From Thalassolituus sp006212115 (GTDB lineage: Bacteria; Pseudomonadota; Gammaproteobacteria; Pseudomonadales; Oceanobacteraceae), in assembly GCF_040372045.1 (NCBI RefSeq), contig NZ_BAABWH010000002.1: a stretch of DNA of 64,000 nt. The stretch is one strand, 5' to 3'. This document shows, in pieces, positions 17,301-26,182 of this stretch (position 1 is its first letter; each line of letters opens with the position of its first letter). The notes beneath the pieces are model-generated. The model saw nothing but the letters and a program-made list of their open reading frames with translations. It was not told where the DNA came from and searched no databases. The position numbers and the translations under genes are program-made.

Positions 17301-18452
17301 TTAGCGCTTGGTAGATGCTACCCGAAGCATCAACACCAGCGCCCATACACACGCCCCAAGCCCCCAGATAAAGGTTGAAGCCAGCGTCGCACCCAGATGA
17401 ATCCCAGCTTCGGCGACAATCGGACCGAGTAATTGCGCAACGCCATAAAGGGCGATGAGTGCTGCACTGAGGCGCGGCCCTTGATGCGGGTGAATGGCAC
17501 GGGCCAGCCGTTGCGTCAGGAAAACCGCACCCAGAAAGCTGCCGCCCATCAGCGCAGCGCACAACCATAACCCTTGCTCTGTGCCCGGCAGGATGAAGAT
17601 GGCACCGATAGAGGCGGCCTGAACGGTATAGTTGAGGATCAATGCGTTACGATCCCCCAAGCGATTGCCCAGTGAATTCCAGATAAAAATAGCAGGCACC
17701 GATGCAATGGCGGCGATCAGCCAAGGGCTTGGACTGACGTCGATATTCCATTCCTGTGCGACAGCGGGCAGAAAGGTCATGGGAAGGATGTAACCCAGCC
17801 CGGCGCCGAAATACGAAAGAAACAGTGGCGTGCTCTGTTTATCCCACAGCGCGGAATGGTCGTCCCGACTGACGGGTGCATCGCCCGAGCTGAGACGATA
17901 CAGATAGATGCCCGACCAGAGTGCCAGTGGCAGGCTGATAATAGCTGCAGGTATCCAGCGGTCATTGCCCTGCAGCCAGATAGCCGTGCTTTCGACAATC
18001 TGGTTACTGAGCAGTAGGCCAACCCCAACGCCAAGATACATGAGGCCGCTTAATGTGGCTTTATTTCGCACGGCCAGCCATTCAAGTACCAGTGCGGGAG
18101 CGAGTACAAAAACGACGCCATTGGTAATGCCATTGGCAAGGCGTAGTCCTGCCATGTAGGGGAAATAGTCGGCCCCAATTTGCATCACTGTAATGACAGC
18201 ATTCCCCAATACTCCGGCAAGCAATGCGCTCCTTCCCCATCCATTCTGATAAGCAAATAGTGCAATCATGGCGCCTGCCAAGTAGCCCACGTAGTTCCAC
18301 GTAGCTAGCTGGGCTGCCTGCTGCAACGTAAGTAGGCCATCACTTACAAGGAGGGGAATAAGTGGCGTGTAGATAAATCGGCCAAAGCCGTGAACAACGA
18401 TCAGTGTCGTGGCGGCTGCGATTAACGGCCAGAAGGGGCTGCGAGCTGACAT
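17301..18452 (-). CDS. YbfB/YjiJ-family MFS transporter
   Basis: A 383-residue inner-membrane protein with about 12 hydrophobic helices. The N-terminal VHGFGRFIYTPLIPLL motif is diagnostic for the YbfB/YjiJ branch of the major facilitator superfamily. Substrates of this branch are largely unknown. The gene stands alone, with a terminator after it and a strong inverted repeat (18522-18539) 70 bases before the ATG, which looks like a TetR-type operator. The annotation of the fold is sure; the transported compound is not. Confidence 0.85.
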   Translation of the reverse strand: MSARSPFWPLIAAATTLIVVHGFGRFIYTPLIPLLVSDGLLTLQQAAQLATWNYVGYLAGAMIALFAYQNGWGRSALLAGVLGNAVITVMQIGADYFPYMAGLRLANGITNGVVFVLAPALVLEWLAVRNKATLSGLMYLGVGVGLLLSNQIVESTAIWLQGNDRWIPAAIISLPLALWSGIYLYRLSSGDAPVSRDDHSALWDKQSTPLFLSYFGAGLGYILPMTFLPAVAQEWNIDVSPSPWLIAAIASVPAIFIWNSLGNRLGDRNALILNYTVQAASIGAIFILPGTEQGLWLCAALMGGSFLGAVFLTQRLARAIHPHQGPRLSAALIALYGVAQLLGPIVAEAGIHLGATLASTFIWGLGACVWALVLMLRVASTKR

Positions 18453-18521
18453 GGGCGTCCTCGTGATTTAGGGCGCCAGTATACAGATGGGAAGGGTTAT
18501 CAACATCCCGACTTTGGATGA

Positions 18522-18539
18522 ACAGACTGTTCGGTCTGT
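18522..18539. promoter_or_regulatory. TetR-type operator upstream of the YbfB-family gene
   Basis: ACAGAC-TGTTCG-GTCTGT is a perfect 6-base inverted repeat with a 6-base centre. The form ACAGACnnnnnnGTCTGT is common for TetR-family operators. It lies 70 bases upstream of the transporter start and about 190 bases before the divergent redox operon. No regulator gene is adjacent. Confidence 0.6.
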
Positions 18540-18730
18540 GGGTTTTCATACGGCGTAGACAGTCTCAGCATTCCGGCATATCCCTGGCGATGGCGCATTT
18601 ATGTCATCGGTAAGTAAGTATCCATGCAACAAAGAGGGTTTTTCATAGCGGGTCACATTTTTTCGACAAGGCCACTGCTATAACATCGGGCGGTTTACAG
18701 GAATTAAGCGGCGGCGTTACGGAACAGGGT

Positions 18731-21010
18731 ATGAATCTACTCAAAATGCTTGCGGTCGTGACAACCCTTATTTGGATGGTTGGTTGCGATAAAAACTACT
18801 CGGGTGAGTTGGCCGACGACGGCTACAACGCAGCCGGGCACGCCCACTATCAGCAGATGTGTGCCTCGTGTCACGGTCTCGATGGCAATGGCACATCCGT
18901 TGGACCGTCTCTTGTCGGGTGTGCAACGTGCTCTTCACTGACGGTGCTGGCCGATGAAATCGCCCGTACCATGCCGATTGGTGACGTAGAAGCCTGTACC
19001 GATGACTGTGCTACAGATACCGCAGAGTACCTTCTATATGCCTTTAACGGTCAGAATCTGGCTGATGCACTGGCCACGATTGAGGGGGTTGGCAATCAGT
19101 CTGCTGCGCTTACCCTGCGTAAAGCCTCACTACAGTTAGCCGGACGACTGCCCACGGCAACCGAACTTGGACAGGTAGCTGATAACGCCGATACCGGTTT
19201 GAGTGTCGCGCTCGACGGGATGCAAAACGAATCCGGATTTTACGATAACCTGATGAGCATCTTCAACGAGCAGCTACTCACCGACAAGTATCTCACCAGT
19301 AATCTCAATGAGGGTGGGATCAATCTTCTTGATAGCGACGATTATCCAAATCGTAAGTGGTACAACGATCAGTACAGCGGCGATGAGCAAGGTAGTATTC
19401 GCCGTTGCGTACGCAATATCACTAATGACTCCGTTGCCCGGGAACCCCTGGAGCTGGTGCGTTATGCGGCGATGAATGACCTGCCGCATACTCTCTACAT
19501 GACCGCGGACTTTATGATGGTTAACTGGTATAGCCAGCAAGTGTACGAGGCGGAGCTGGTTGAAGCTGGTGAGTTCCGGGAGCTCGCGGAACCTGTGTGT
19601 GATGAGGACGGAATACAGCTATTTTACGATCCAACGGACTTCCGCCCGGCCCGCGTGACCAAGCAGCTGGAGTATGAGCTCGGCGGACTGCCCCATGCTG
19701 GTGTCCTCACTTCACCGATGTTCCTCAATCGTTATCCGACCACCCGAACCAATCGGAACCGTCATCGTGCCCGCATCGTGTTCGATTATTTCCTCGATAC
19801 CGACATTCTGGCGATCGAAGGGGATCGCCCTGAGGACGGGATCGGTTCCGGTGTGAGCAACCCCACTTTACTGGACCCTGCTTGCTACGCCTGTCATCAG
19901 GTGATGGACCCGGTTTCATCCACATTCCAGCATTGGACCGATCGCGGTCGGTACATCGTATCTGGCAGCTCATCGGCAAACGATTGGGATGGATCAGATA
20001 TCGAACCGCCGGGCCTTGGGGGTAAGCAAGCCCCACTCTCTGGTTCAGACGGTCAATTCCGCACCCTGTTGCAGTGGCTGGGGCATGAGATCGCGGCTGA
20101 TCCAAGATTTGCACGGGCGACAGTCCGGACCCTCTATGAAGGGCTGATGGGACAGGAAGTACTGCCTGCTCCGGCTGAGGATGCCTCTGAGGATGAAAAG
20201 CTGGCTTACAACAGTCAGCGCGCCATTCTCAACGGCGTTGCCGAGACCATGGTGGCAGAGAACTGGGATATCAAAGCAGCGGTGAAGGCCCTGATCATGA
20301 GCCCTTATTATCGTGCGGATAATGTTGATGTGCAGGAGCTGGCGGTGAACCAGCATATCGGCGCAACGCAATTTATCAGCCCTGAACAATTACAAACGAA
20401 GCTACAGGCGACGGTTGGATTTGGTTGGGACGAGCTGCGCTGGGAAGACAACCGCATTATGTATGGCGGCATGGACTCCGACAGCGTGACAGAACGCATT
20501 CGTGAGCCCGGTGGCTTGGTCATTGCCATCCAGAACCGCATGGCCACCGAGATGGCGTGTCGCTCAGCTGCGTACGACTTCCTGAATCCGACGTCGCAGC
20601 GTCGCTTGTTCCCTCACGTGGAAATTGAAACTCTGCCGCTGGACCTTGAAGGCAATGAAAACGCGCCTGCTGTTACTCGCATCAGAGAGAATATCCGTTA
20701 CCTGCACTGGATTCTGCTGGGTGAGGATGTCGCCGCAGGCAGTGCGGAAGAGCAAGCGACCTATGACTTATTCACAGGCGTTCTGGCCGAAGGTCAGGCG
20801 ATGCTCGAAAACCGCGAGAACTACGATCCTCAGCCGAGTGAGTGGTTGGAATGGGAGTGCCGCGCTCGTTGGTTACGCCAGGCTGATGGGCGCACTGACG
20901 GAGACTTGCCGTCCGAAGAGCGCATTGAACAGGATGAGTATTACAGTATCCGGGCATGGACGGCAGTGCTGACGTATCTGATGTCTGACTACCGTTTCGT
21001 GTACGAATAA
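18731..21010 (+). CDS. Di-haem DUF1588-type lipoprotein
   Basis: A 759-residue predicted lipoprotein (WMVGC, Cys19). A cytochrome c motif CASCH (C44-C47-H48) lies in a small N-terminal domain that also has CATC and CTDDC cysteine pairs. A second haem motif, CYACH (385-389), sits in the context DPACYACHQVMDPVSS, which together with the preceding AGVLTSPMFLN and RHRARIVFDYF is the pattern of DUF1588. The tail resembles the DUF1585/DUF1592 end. Proteins of this type are common in Planctomycetes and are thought to act in extracellular redox or polymer breakdown. It is the first gene of a five-gene operon; the next start is 10 bases after its stop. A redox role outside the inner membrane is inferred. 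Confidence 0.75.
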   Translation: MNLLKMLAVVTTLIWMVGCDKNYSGELADDGYNAAGHAHYQQMCASCHGLDGNGTSVGPSLVGCATCSSLTVLADEIARTMPIGDVEACTDDCATDTAEYLLYAFNGQNLADALATIEGVGNQSAALTLRKASLQLAGRLPTATELGQVADNADTGLSVALDGMQNESGFYDNLMSIFNEQLLTDKYLTSNLNEGGINLLDSDDYPNRKWYNDQYSGDEQGSIRRCVRNITNDSVAREPLELVRYAAMNDLPHTLYMTADFMMVNWYSQQVYEAELVEAGEFRELAEPVCDEDGIQLFYDPTDFRPARVTKQLEYELGGLPHAGVLTSPMFLNRYPTTRTNRNRHRARIVFDYFLDTDILAIEGDRPEDGIGSGVSNPTLLDPACYACHQVMDPVSSTFQHWTDRGRYIVSGSSSANDWDGSDIEPPGLGGKQAPLSGSDGQFRTLLQWLGHEIAADPRFARATVRTLYEGLMGQEVLPAPAEDASEDEKLAYNSQRAILNGVAETMVAENWDIKAAVKALIMSPYYRADNVDVQELAVNQHIGATQFISPEQLQTKLQATVGFGWDELRWEDNRIMYGGMDSDSVTERIREPGGLVIAIQNRMATEMACRSAAYDFLNPTSQRRLFPHVEIETLPLDLEGNENAPAVTRIRENIRYLHWILLGEDVAAGSAEEQATYDLFTGVLAEGQAMLENRENYDPQPSEWLEWECRARWLRQADGRTDGDLPSEERIEQDEYYSIRAWTAVLTYLMSDYRFVYE

Positions 21011-21020
21011 GGAGGCCGCT

Positions 21021-22373
21021 TTGAAACGTCGTAATTTTTTACAAATGATGGCGGCCGCAGGGCTGACCGCACAGGCGCCTTTGTGGGCCCCAAAGGCACA
21101 TGCTGCTGCACCAGATCGGTTCCTGATTGTTGTAAACGCCAGTGGCGGTTGGGACCCAACCTCGCTGTGTGATCCGAAAGGACTTAATCGAGCCTACCAG
21201 GACAAATCAGATCGATATGAAGGCTCCACCAATTCGGTGGAGTTGGACAGCAATAAAACGTTCGGCAGCATTCAGTGGAGCGCAGTGCCCGAGGGCGTAT
21301 CCAATGATGAGGCTGTACGTCAGCGTGTTAACGATCAGTTTGATGGCTTCTTTACGGCTTATGGCAATCGCCTGACTGTGATCAACGGCATAGATACTGG
21401 CACTAACAATCATGACACTGGCAATCGCTTTGTCTGGTCTGGACGAGAGGAAACGGGATACCCTAGCGTTGCTGCCTATTATGCCGCTGCCGTTTCGCCA
21501 ACACTGCCTATGGCTTACATCAGTAACGGCGGTTACGACTACACCGATTCATTGGTGTCGAGGGCACGAGCGAGCAGTGCTGGTTTTGTCGGCGAAGTGG
21601 CCGATCCGAATTTGTATTACGACGATCGCGGCTTCGTGTACCGGACTTATGATCGTAGCACCGACCTTTATGCGCGGGTTACGGCAGCACAGCAGGCCCG
21701 GATTGAGAGACAACTCGAAAATGAGGCGCTGCCATTACGACGTAAACAGTTGCAGCAGCTACTAGGGGTTCGCAGTACAGATAGCAATCTTAGCCAGTTG
21801 ACTGTGGTACTGGATGATATTCAGGCCAATGTCGATCGCGATCTGAACTGGAATGTGAACCGCGCCGAGAGCCTGAAAAGTCAGGCTGAGGTGGTTGTGG
21901 CCTCCATGGCTGCTGGACTAACGGCCAGTGCCAATCTGAATTACGGTGGGTTTGATACTCACGGCAATCATGACGCCAACGCTTATCCACAGTTGGGAGA
22001 CCTGCTTGAGGGGGTGCACTTCCTGATGGCCGCTCTCGAGCATGCGGGGATTGCGGATCGAACGACGGTTGTCATGGGTGCTGACTTTGGACGGACCCCT
22101 TATTACAATTCGGGCAATGGTAAGGATCACTGGCCAGTTACCAGCATGATGGTGATAACACCGCAGCAGACGGGCGGTCGGGTCTTCGGTGCATCGACGG
22201 ATGCGTTTATGGCTCAACCGGTGAATCTCAGCTCAGGCCAGCCAGACGCGAGTGGTGTCGTGCTCACCCCGGAGCACGTGAATCGCGAAATTCGTCGGTT
22301 AATGGGTGTGGGCAGCTCGACTCTGGCAGCAAACTACCCGCTCAACGTCGACGACTTCAGGATATTCGGTTAA
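21021..22373 (+). CDS. DUF1501 family protein with Tat signal
   Basis: A 450-residue protein of the DUF1501 family (sulfatase/alkaline phosphatase-like fold). The N-terminus MKRRNFLQMMAAAGLTAQ is a twin-arginine signal with cleavage near AHA-AAPD, so it is exported folded, probably with a cofactor. Family motifs seen are VVNASGGWDPTSLCDP, YGGFDTHGNHD and MGADFGRTPYYNSGNGKDHW, with likely metal-binding Asp and His residues. The start is TTG at 21021, supported by AAGGAGG six bases before it. It follows the di-haem lipoprotein by 10 bases. DUF1501 proteins usually pair with DUF1588/DUF1800-type partners, as here; the reaction is unknown. Confidence 0.85.
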   Translation: MKRRNFLQMMAAAGLTAQAPLWAPKAHAAAPDRFLIVVNASGGWDPTSLCDPKGLNRAYQDKSDRYEGSTNSVELDSNKTFGSIQWSAVPEGVSNDEAVRQRVNDQFDGFFTAYGNRLTVINGIDTGTNNHDTGNRFVWSGREETGYPSVAAYYAAAVSPTLPMAYISNGGYDYTDSLVSRARASSAGFVGEVADPNLYYDDRGFVYRTYDRSTDLYARVTAAQQARIERQLENEALPLRRKQLQQLLGVRSTDSNLSQLTVVLDDIQANVDRDLNWNVNRAESLKSQAEVVVASMAAGLTASANLNYGGFDTHGNHDANAYPQLGDLLEGVHFLMAALEHAGIADRTTVVMGADFGRTPYYNSGNGKDHWPVTSMMVITPQQTGGRVFGASTDAFMAQPVNLSSGQPDASGVVLTPEHVNREIRRLMGVGSSTLAANYPLNVDDFRIFG

Positions 22374-22383
22374 GGGAGTACGG

Positions 22384-22605
22384 ATGAAGCACATCACATA
22401 TCGGATTTTGGGCCTGTGTACTTTGGTACTCATGGCCACTGCGTGCACGACAGTGCAGCCTTGGGAACGTGGAAGCCTCGCACAGGATGTGATGGCCTGG
22501 CAGGCAGATGCCATGAAAGGCTCGCTTGATAATCATATCCACTTCGCGAAAGAAGGTACCTCCGGCGGCGGCTCGGCGGCAGGAGGCGGCTGCGGCTGCA
22601 ACTGA
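22384..22605 (+). CDS. DUF4266 lipoprotein with Cys-Gly-Cys-Asn tail
   Basis: A 73-residue lipoprotein. The signal peptide ends MATAC (Cys21). The mature part TVQPWERGSLAQDVM is the DUF4266 signature, followed by a short helix (LDNHIHFAKE) and a glycine-rich tail ending GGGCGCN (Cys70, Cys72). The tail is a striking conserved feature of the family and could bind a metal, form a disulfide or carry a modification. GGGAG before the ATG supports the start. It lies 10 bases after the DUF1501 gene and 2 bases before the DUF3570 gene. Role unknown; a small partner of the DUF3570 protein is inferred from constant gene linkage. Confidence 0.85.
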   Translation: MKHITYRILGLCTLVLMATACTTVQPWERGSLAQDVMAWQADAMKGSLDNHIHFAKEGTSGGGSAAGGGCGCN

Positions 22606-22607
22606 TT

Positions 22608-23789
22608 ATGAAAGCAAAGAATTCCCTCGCGGCTCTGGCCGCCGTTGCCGCAGCCATGCCGGGTCACGCTGACCCCGTCCCAACCGAGAAAGCAATCAGT
22701 TATCGCTTCAGTGAATATCAGGAAGGTGAAATTCCGGAAAACCGGACATTTTCTTCAGTGATTGAACGATACAACATTGAAGTACACCAGCTCGGGTACC
22801 GTCGTCCATTGAGTGGTAACTGGTATCTGCGCAGTGAGATGCAATACGAAACGATGAGCGGTGCATCGCCGATGCAGACCTATCAGAATGCCGACGGTCA
22901 GAGTGTCGTGCTGATGAGTGGCGCCAGTATCGAGGAAAGCCGATTCGACCTGAAACTTTCGCCTACCCGCTATTTTGATGGAACAGGCAAAGGGGCTATT
23001 GATGGCACGCTCGGCGGTACGCTCGCACTCTCGACCGAGAACGACTACAACTCCGTATCGCTTGGGGTGGATGCCACTCTGAATTTATTCGATAAACATA
23101 CCACGCTACTTGGGTCGATCAGTACGTCCTACGACATGCTGGCACCGACAGATGCGATGCTGTCCGAATCACGCCAGGCTGCGGATGGGCAGGTTAAACG
23201 AAGCATTTCGATATATGAAGGTGTATCGCAGGTTATCAATAAGTCCACTGTGCTTCAGATCGGGGGTGGTTTTACTCGCCTGACAGGGTACTTATCTGAT
23301 CCATACAAGCTTGAAGATCGTCGCCCAGATGATCGCACGCAATTTCTGCTGGATAGCCGCCTGCGTCGTTATTACAAAGTCCTGTCGGGCGCTGCTATCC
23401 ATCTGGATTATCGCTACATCAGCGACAGTTGGGGTATTCACTCCAACACCGTTGATCTTGCATGGGCGCAGAAAATGAGTGCCGGGCGCATGGATATCTT
23501 CCTGACACCGTCGGTGCGTTATTACCGTCAGACTCAGGCCTCCTTCTACAGTGTGGATGCGTCAGGCGACGAGATGTTTACCAGTTCAGATTATCGTCTC
23601 TCCTCTTACGGTGCGGTGTCTGCTGGTGTCGAGGCGCGCTTCGTTTTCGGTGGTTTTCAGCTCAGTGTCGACTGGCAGCAATATGTCTCTGATGAGGAGA
23701 TGATGCTGTTGCAGATTCCAGACGAAGAAGCACCAGCGTTGGTGAATTATTCCATTCTCAGTATCGGCGTCGAATATCGTCGTGAGTGA
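22608..23789 (+). CDS. DUF3570 beta-barrel-like protein, candidate flavinylation substrate
   Basis: A 393-residue exported protein (signal peptide MKAKNSLAALAAVAAAMPGHA). The rest is rich in alternating aromatic and polar strands and ends in a strand-like IGVEYRRE, as expected for an outer-membrane beta-barrel of the DUF3570 family. Two SGAS motifs occur, E81-T-M-S-G-A-S87 and M103-S-G-A-S107. They resemble the Dxx(S/T)GA(S/T) site that ApbE modifies with FMN, and the ApbE gene overlaps this one by 8 bases. A flavin-carrying outer-membrane protein is therefore possible; that is inference. The first residue of the motif is Glu or Val rather than the usual Asp. Confidence 0.75.
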   Translation: MKAKNSLAALAAVAAAMPGHADPVPTEKAISYRFSEYQEGEIPENRTFSSVIERYNIEVHQLGYRRPLSGNWYLRSEMQYETMSGASPMQTYQNADGQSVVLMSGASIEESRFDLKLSPTRYFDGTGKGAIDGTLGGTLALSTENDYNSVSLGVDATLNLFDKHTTLLGSISTSYDMLAPTDAMLSESRQAADGQVKRSISIYEGVSQVINKSTVLQIGGGFTRLTGYLSDPYKLEDRRPDDRTQFLLDSRLRRYYKVLSGAAIHLDYRYISDSWGIHSNTVDLAWAQKMSAGRMDIFLTPSVRYYRQTQASFYSVDASGDEMFTSSDYRLSSYGAVSAGVEARFVFGGFQLSVDWQQYVSDEEMMLLQIPDEEAPALVNYSILSIGVEYRRE

Positions 23790-24687
23790 TCGTCATCGTT
23801 CTGTGAGCGGGCTGCGGCAGCACTCGTTCACTGCCATGGCCTCTCCCTGCTGTTTTCATTTACCGGAAGAGACTCCGGTAGAGTTAATCACGGCTATGGA
23901 GAGTGAGGTTCGGCGCATAGAGCAGAAGTACAGTCGCTACCGCGATGCCAGTGTGCTCAGTCAGATTAACGCCAGTGCTGGTGGGCATCCGGTTAAAATA
24001 GATAACGAAACCCAGTGGCTTCTTGATTATGCCCGTGTTGGCTTTGAACAAAGCGATGGGCTGTTCGATATTACTTCTGGTGTTCTACGTCGGGTCTGGG
24101 ATTTTAAGGCCGGTCTTATGCCTACTGCTGCTCAGCTAGAGACGGTCCGGCGGAAGATCGGCTTCGACCGCATCACCGTCAGCAATCATTGCATTGCCTT
24201 ACCGGAGGGGATGGAAATCGACTTCGGCGGTATTGGCAAAGAATACGCGGCTGACGCCGCTGCAGAGATGGCCCGCAAAGCCGGCATTGTCTCCGGGATT
24301 ATCGATCTTGGCGGAGATCTGCATGTGCTCGGCCCCAAAGCGGATGGCGCGCCTTGGACGCTTGGCGTGCGCAATCCACGGTGTCCGCAGCAGGCTAGTG
24401 GCACCTTACCGGTCTATCAGGGCGGCATGGCCAGTAGTGGTGATTATGAGCGCTACTTTGAGCGGGACGGCAAACGTTACTGCCATATTCTTAACCCGGT
24501 GACTGGTTACCCTGCTTCGCATTGGGCTTCCGTCACTGTGATCGCTCCCAGCTGCCTGCTGGCGGGTACACTCTCGACCATCGCCATGTTGAAGGAAGAA
24601 GCCGGAGAGGAGTGGCTGCGTGCACAGCAAGTGAGCGCATTGCTCATTCGTCCGGATTTATCATTGCTCAGTCTGACTGATCGCTAA
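23782..24687 (+). CDS. apbE: ApbE-family FAD:protein FMN transferase
   Basis: A 301-residue ApbE-family enzyme, which moves FMN from FAD to a Thr or Ser of target proteins in the periplasm. Family motifs are present: DFGGIGKEYAAD, IIDLGGDLHVLGP, GGMASSGDYERYF and HILNPVTGYPA. Two points are odd. There is no signal peptide or lipobox at the N-terminus (MSDRHRSVSGLRQHSFTA), unlike most ApbE proteins. In the metal site the usual ADAL(A/S)T reads AGTLST, so the Mg-binding Asp is Gly262. The start is GTG at 23782, overlapping DUF3570 by 8 bases. It is the last gene of the operon; rsmG starts 46 bases later. Activity is likely but may differ from canonical ApbE. Confidence 0.85.
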   Translation: MSDRHRSVSGLRQHSFTAMASPCCFHLPEETPVELITAMESEVRRIEQKYSRYRDASVLSQINASAGGHPVKIDNETQWLLDYARVGFEQSDGLFDITSGVLRRVWDFKAGLMPTAAQLETVRRKIGFDRITVSNHCIALPEGMEIDFGGIGKEYAADAAAEMARKAGIVSGIIDLGGDLHVLGPKADGAPWTLGVRNPRCPQQASGTLPVYQGGMASSGDYERYFERDGKRYCHILNPVTGYPASHWASVTVIAPSCLLAGTLSTIAMLKEEAGEEWLRAQQVSALLIRPDLSLLSLTDR

Positions 24688-24733
24688 CCTGTGATAAACT
24701 CGCGCCCTTTCTTTCTTGCTGAATAAACCAGAC

Positions 24734-25369
24734 ATGAGTACATCTGAACAGCAGCTCCGTGCTGGCGCTGACGCCCTCGGCATTGCCGTAACCGATGCAG
24801 AATTTACTGCCCTGCTCGGCTATTTGTCGCTTCTGCAAAAGTGGAATAAAGCCTACAACCTGACTGCCATTCGTGATGAACCCGGCATGGTCGCGCTGCA
24901 TCTGCTGGACAGTCTGGCGGTGCATCCGGCCGTTCAGGATGCCGACAACATTATTGATGTGGGTACGGGACCTGGCCTTCCGGGGATCGTGTTGGCGATC
25001 ATGAATCCGCAGAAGCGCTTCACGCTGCTCGACAGTAACGGCAAGAAAACCCGTTTTATGTTTCAGGCAAAGACCTCTCTGTCGTTGGAAAACGTCACCA
25101 TCGTTAATGACCGTGTTGAGGCGTATCATCCCCCCCAACCTTTCGATATGATTATCAGCCGCGCCTTTGCATCTCTGGCCGATATGACCAGTTGGTGCCA
25201 GCACCTGCGTGCGGAGAAGGGTTGTTTTCTGGCCATGAAAGGGCAATATCCACAGCAGGAAATCGATGATCTGAAGGGGCAGTTTGAGGTTTCTCAGGTT
25301 ACCGAACTTCGCGTTCCGGGCGTCGATGGTGAGCGTCATCTGCTGCGCTTGATGCCCCTCGTCTCATAA
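24734..25369 (+). CDS. rsmG: 16S rRNA (guanine527-N7)-methyltransferase RsmG
   Basis: A 211-residue S-adenosylmethionine-dependent methyltransferase that makes m7G527 in 16S rRNA. The AdoMet-binding motif NIIDVGTGPGLPGIVLA and the preceding YNLTAIRDEPGMVALHLLDS block are clear. The ATG at 24734 gives the family length. A TGATAAACT at 24692-24700 could be the -10 of its own promoter, needed because mnmG, its usual upstream partner, is 11.9 kb away. The parA gene follows after 12 bases, so rsmG, parA and parB are probably one transcript. Confidence 0.95.
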   Translation: MSTSEQQLRAGADALGIAVTDAEFTALLGYLSLLQKWNKAYNLTAIRDEPGMVALHLLDSLAVHPAVQDADNIIDVGTGPGLPGIVLAIMNPQKRFTLLDSNGKKTRFMFQAKTSLSLENVTIVNDRVEAYHPPQPFDMIISRAFASLADMTSWCQHLRAEKGCFLAMKGQYPQQEIDDLKGQFEVSQVTELRVPGVDGERHLLRLMPLVS

Positions 25370-25381
25370 GGACCAAACTGC

Positions 25382-26155
25382 GTGACTCATATTTTTGCGA
25401 TTGCTAACCAGAAAGGCGGTGTGGGTAAAACCACAACAGCGGTCAACCTGGCGGCCTCTTTGGCGGCAACCAAGCGTCGTGTGTTGCTGATTGATCTTGA
25501 TCCGCAAGGCAATGCGACCATGGGCTGCGGCGTCGACAAATACGAAGTCGAGCGCTCTATGTACGATGTACTGGTATCCAATTGCAGTGCTGGCCAAGCG
25601 AGAACACCGGCCGCGGAAGCGAAGTTCGATGTTCTGCCTGCCAATGGCGACCTGACCGCTGCGGAAGTAGAGCTGATGGAAGTCAGCGGGCGTGAACAAC
25701 GCTTGAGTAACGCGCTGAAGCCGCTGTTGCCTGAATATGACTACATCCTGATCGACTGCCCTCCTTCGCTGAATATGCTGACGTTGAACGCGCTTGTCGC
25801 AGCTCAGGGGATTCTGATTCCGATGCAGTGTGAGTACTACGCGCTGGAAGGCCTGAGTGCGCTGATGCAGACCATCAGTTCGATACAGTCAGGGCCAAAT
25901 CCGCAGTTAGAGATTACCGGGCTCATCCGTACTATGTACGATCCACGCAACAGTCTGACGAAAGACGTGTCGGAACAGCTGACAAATCATTTTGGTGACA
26001 AACTATTCACCTCGGTGATCCCTCGCAATGTCCGGCTTGCTGAGGCACCCAGCCATGGATTACCCGTACTTCTGTACGACAAAGCCTCCAAGGGAGCATT
26101 GGCTTACCTCGCGCTGGCAGGCGAACTCAATCGACGTATGAAAGCGACCCGCTAA
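25382..26155 (+). CDS. parA: Chromosome partitioning ATPase ParA
   Basis: A 257-residue deviant Walker-type ATPase that drives origin segregation with ParB. The motif KGGVGKTTTAVNLAASL (about residues 11-27) has the signature lysine, and LIDLDPQGNATMG and YILIDCPPSLNML follow. The GTG start at 25382 fits the family N-terminus (MTHIFAIANQKGG). It lacks the N-terminal helix-turn-helix of plasmid ParA proteins, so it is the chromosomal Soj type. It is followed 27 bases later by parB. Confidence 0.96.
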   Translation: MTHIFAIANQKGGVGKTTTAVNLAASLAATKRRVLLIDLDPQGNATMGCGVDKYEVERSMYDVLVSNCSAGQARTPAAEAKFDVLPANGDLTAAEVELMEVSGREQRLSNALKPLLPEYDYILIDCPPSLNMLTLNALVAAQGILIPMQCEYYALEGLSALMQTISSIQSGPNPQLEITGLIRTMYDPRNSLTKDVSEQLTNHFGDKLFTSVIPRNVRLAEAPSHGLPVLLYDKASKGALAYLALAGELNRRMKATR

Positions 26156-26182
26156 CACCGAACGGGCAAACGGAAAAGACAG

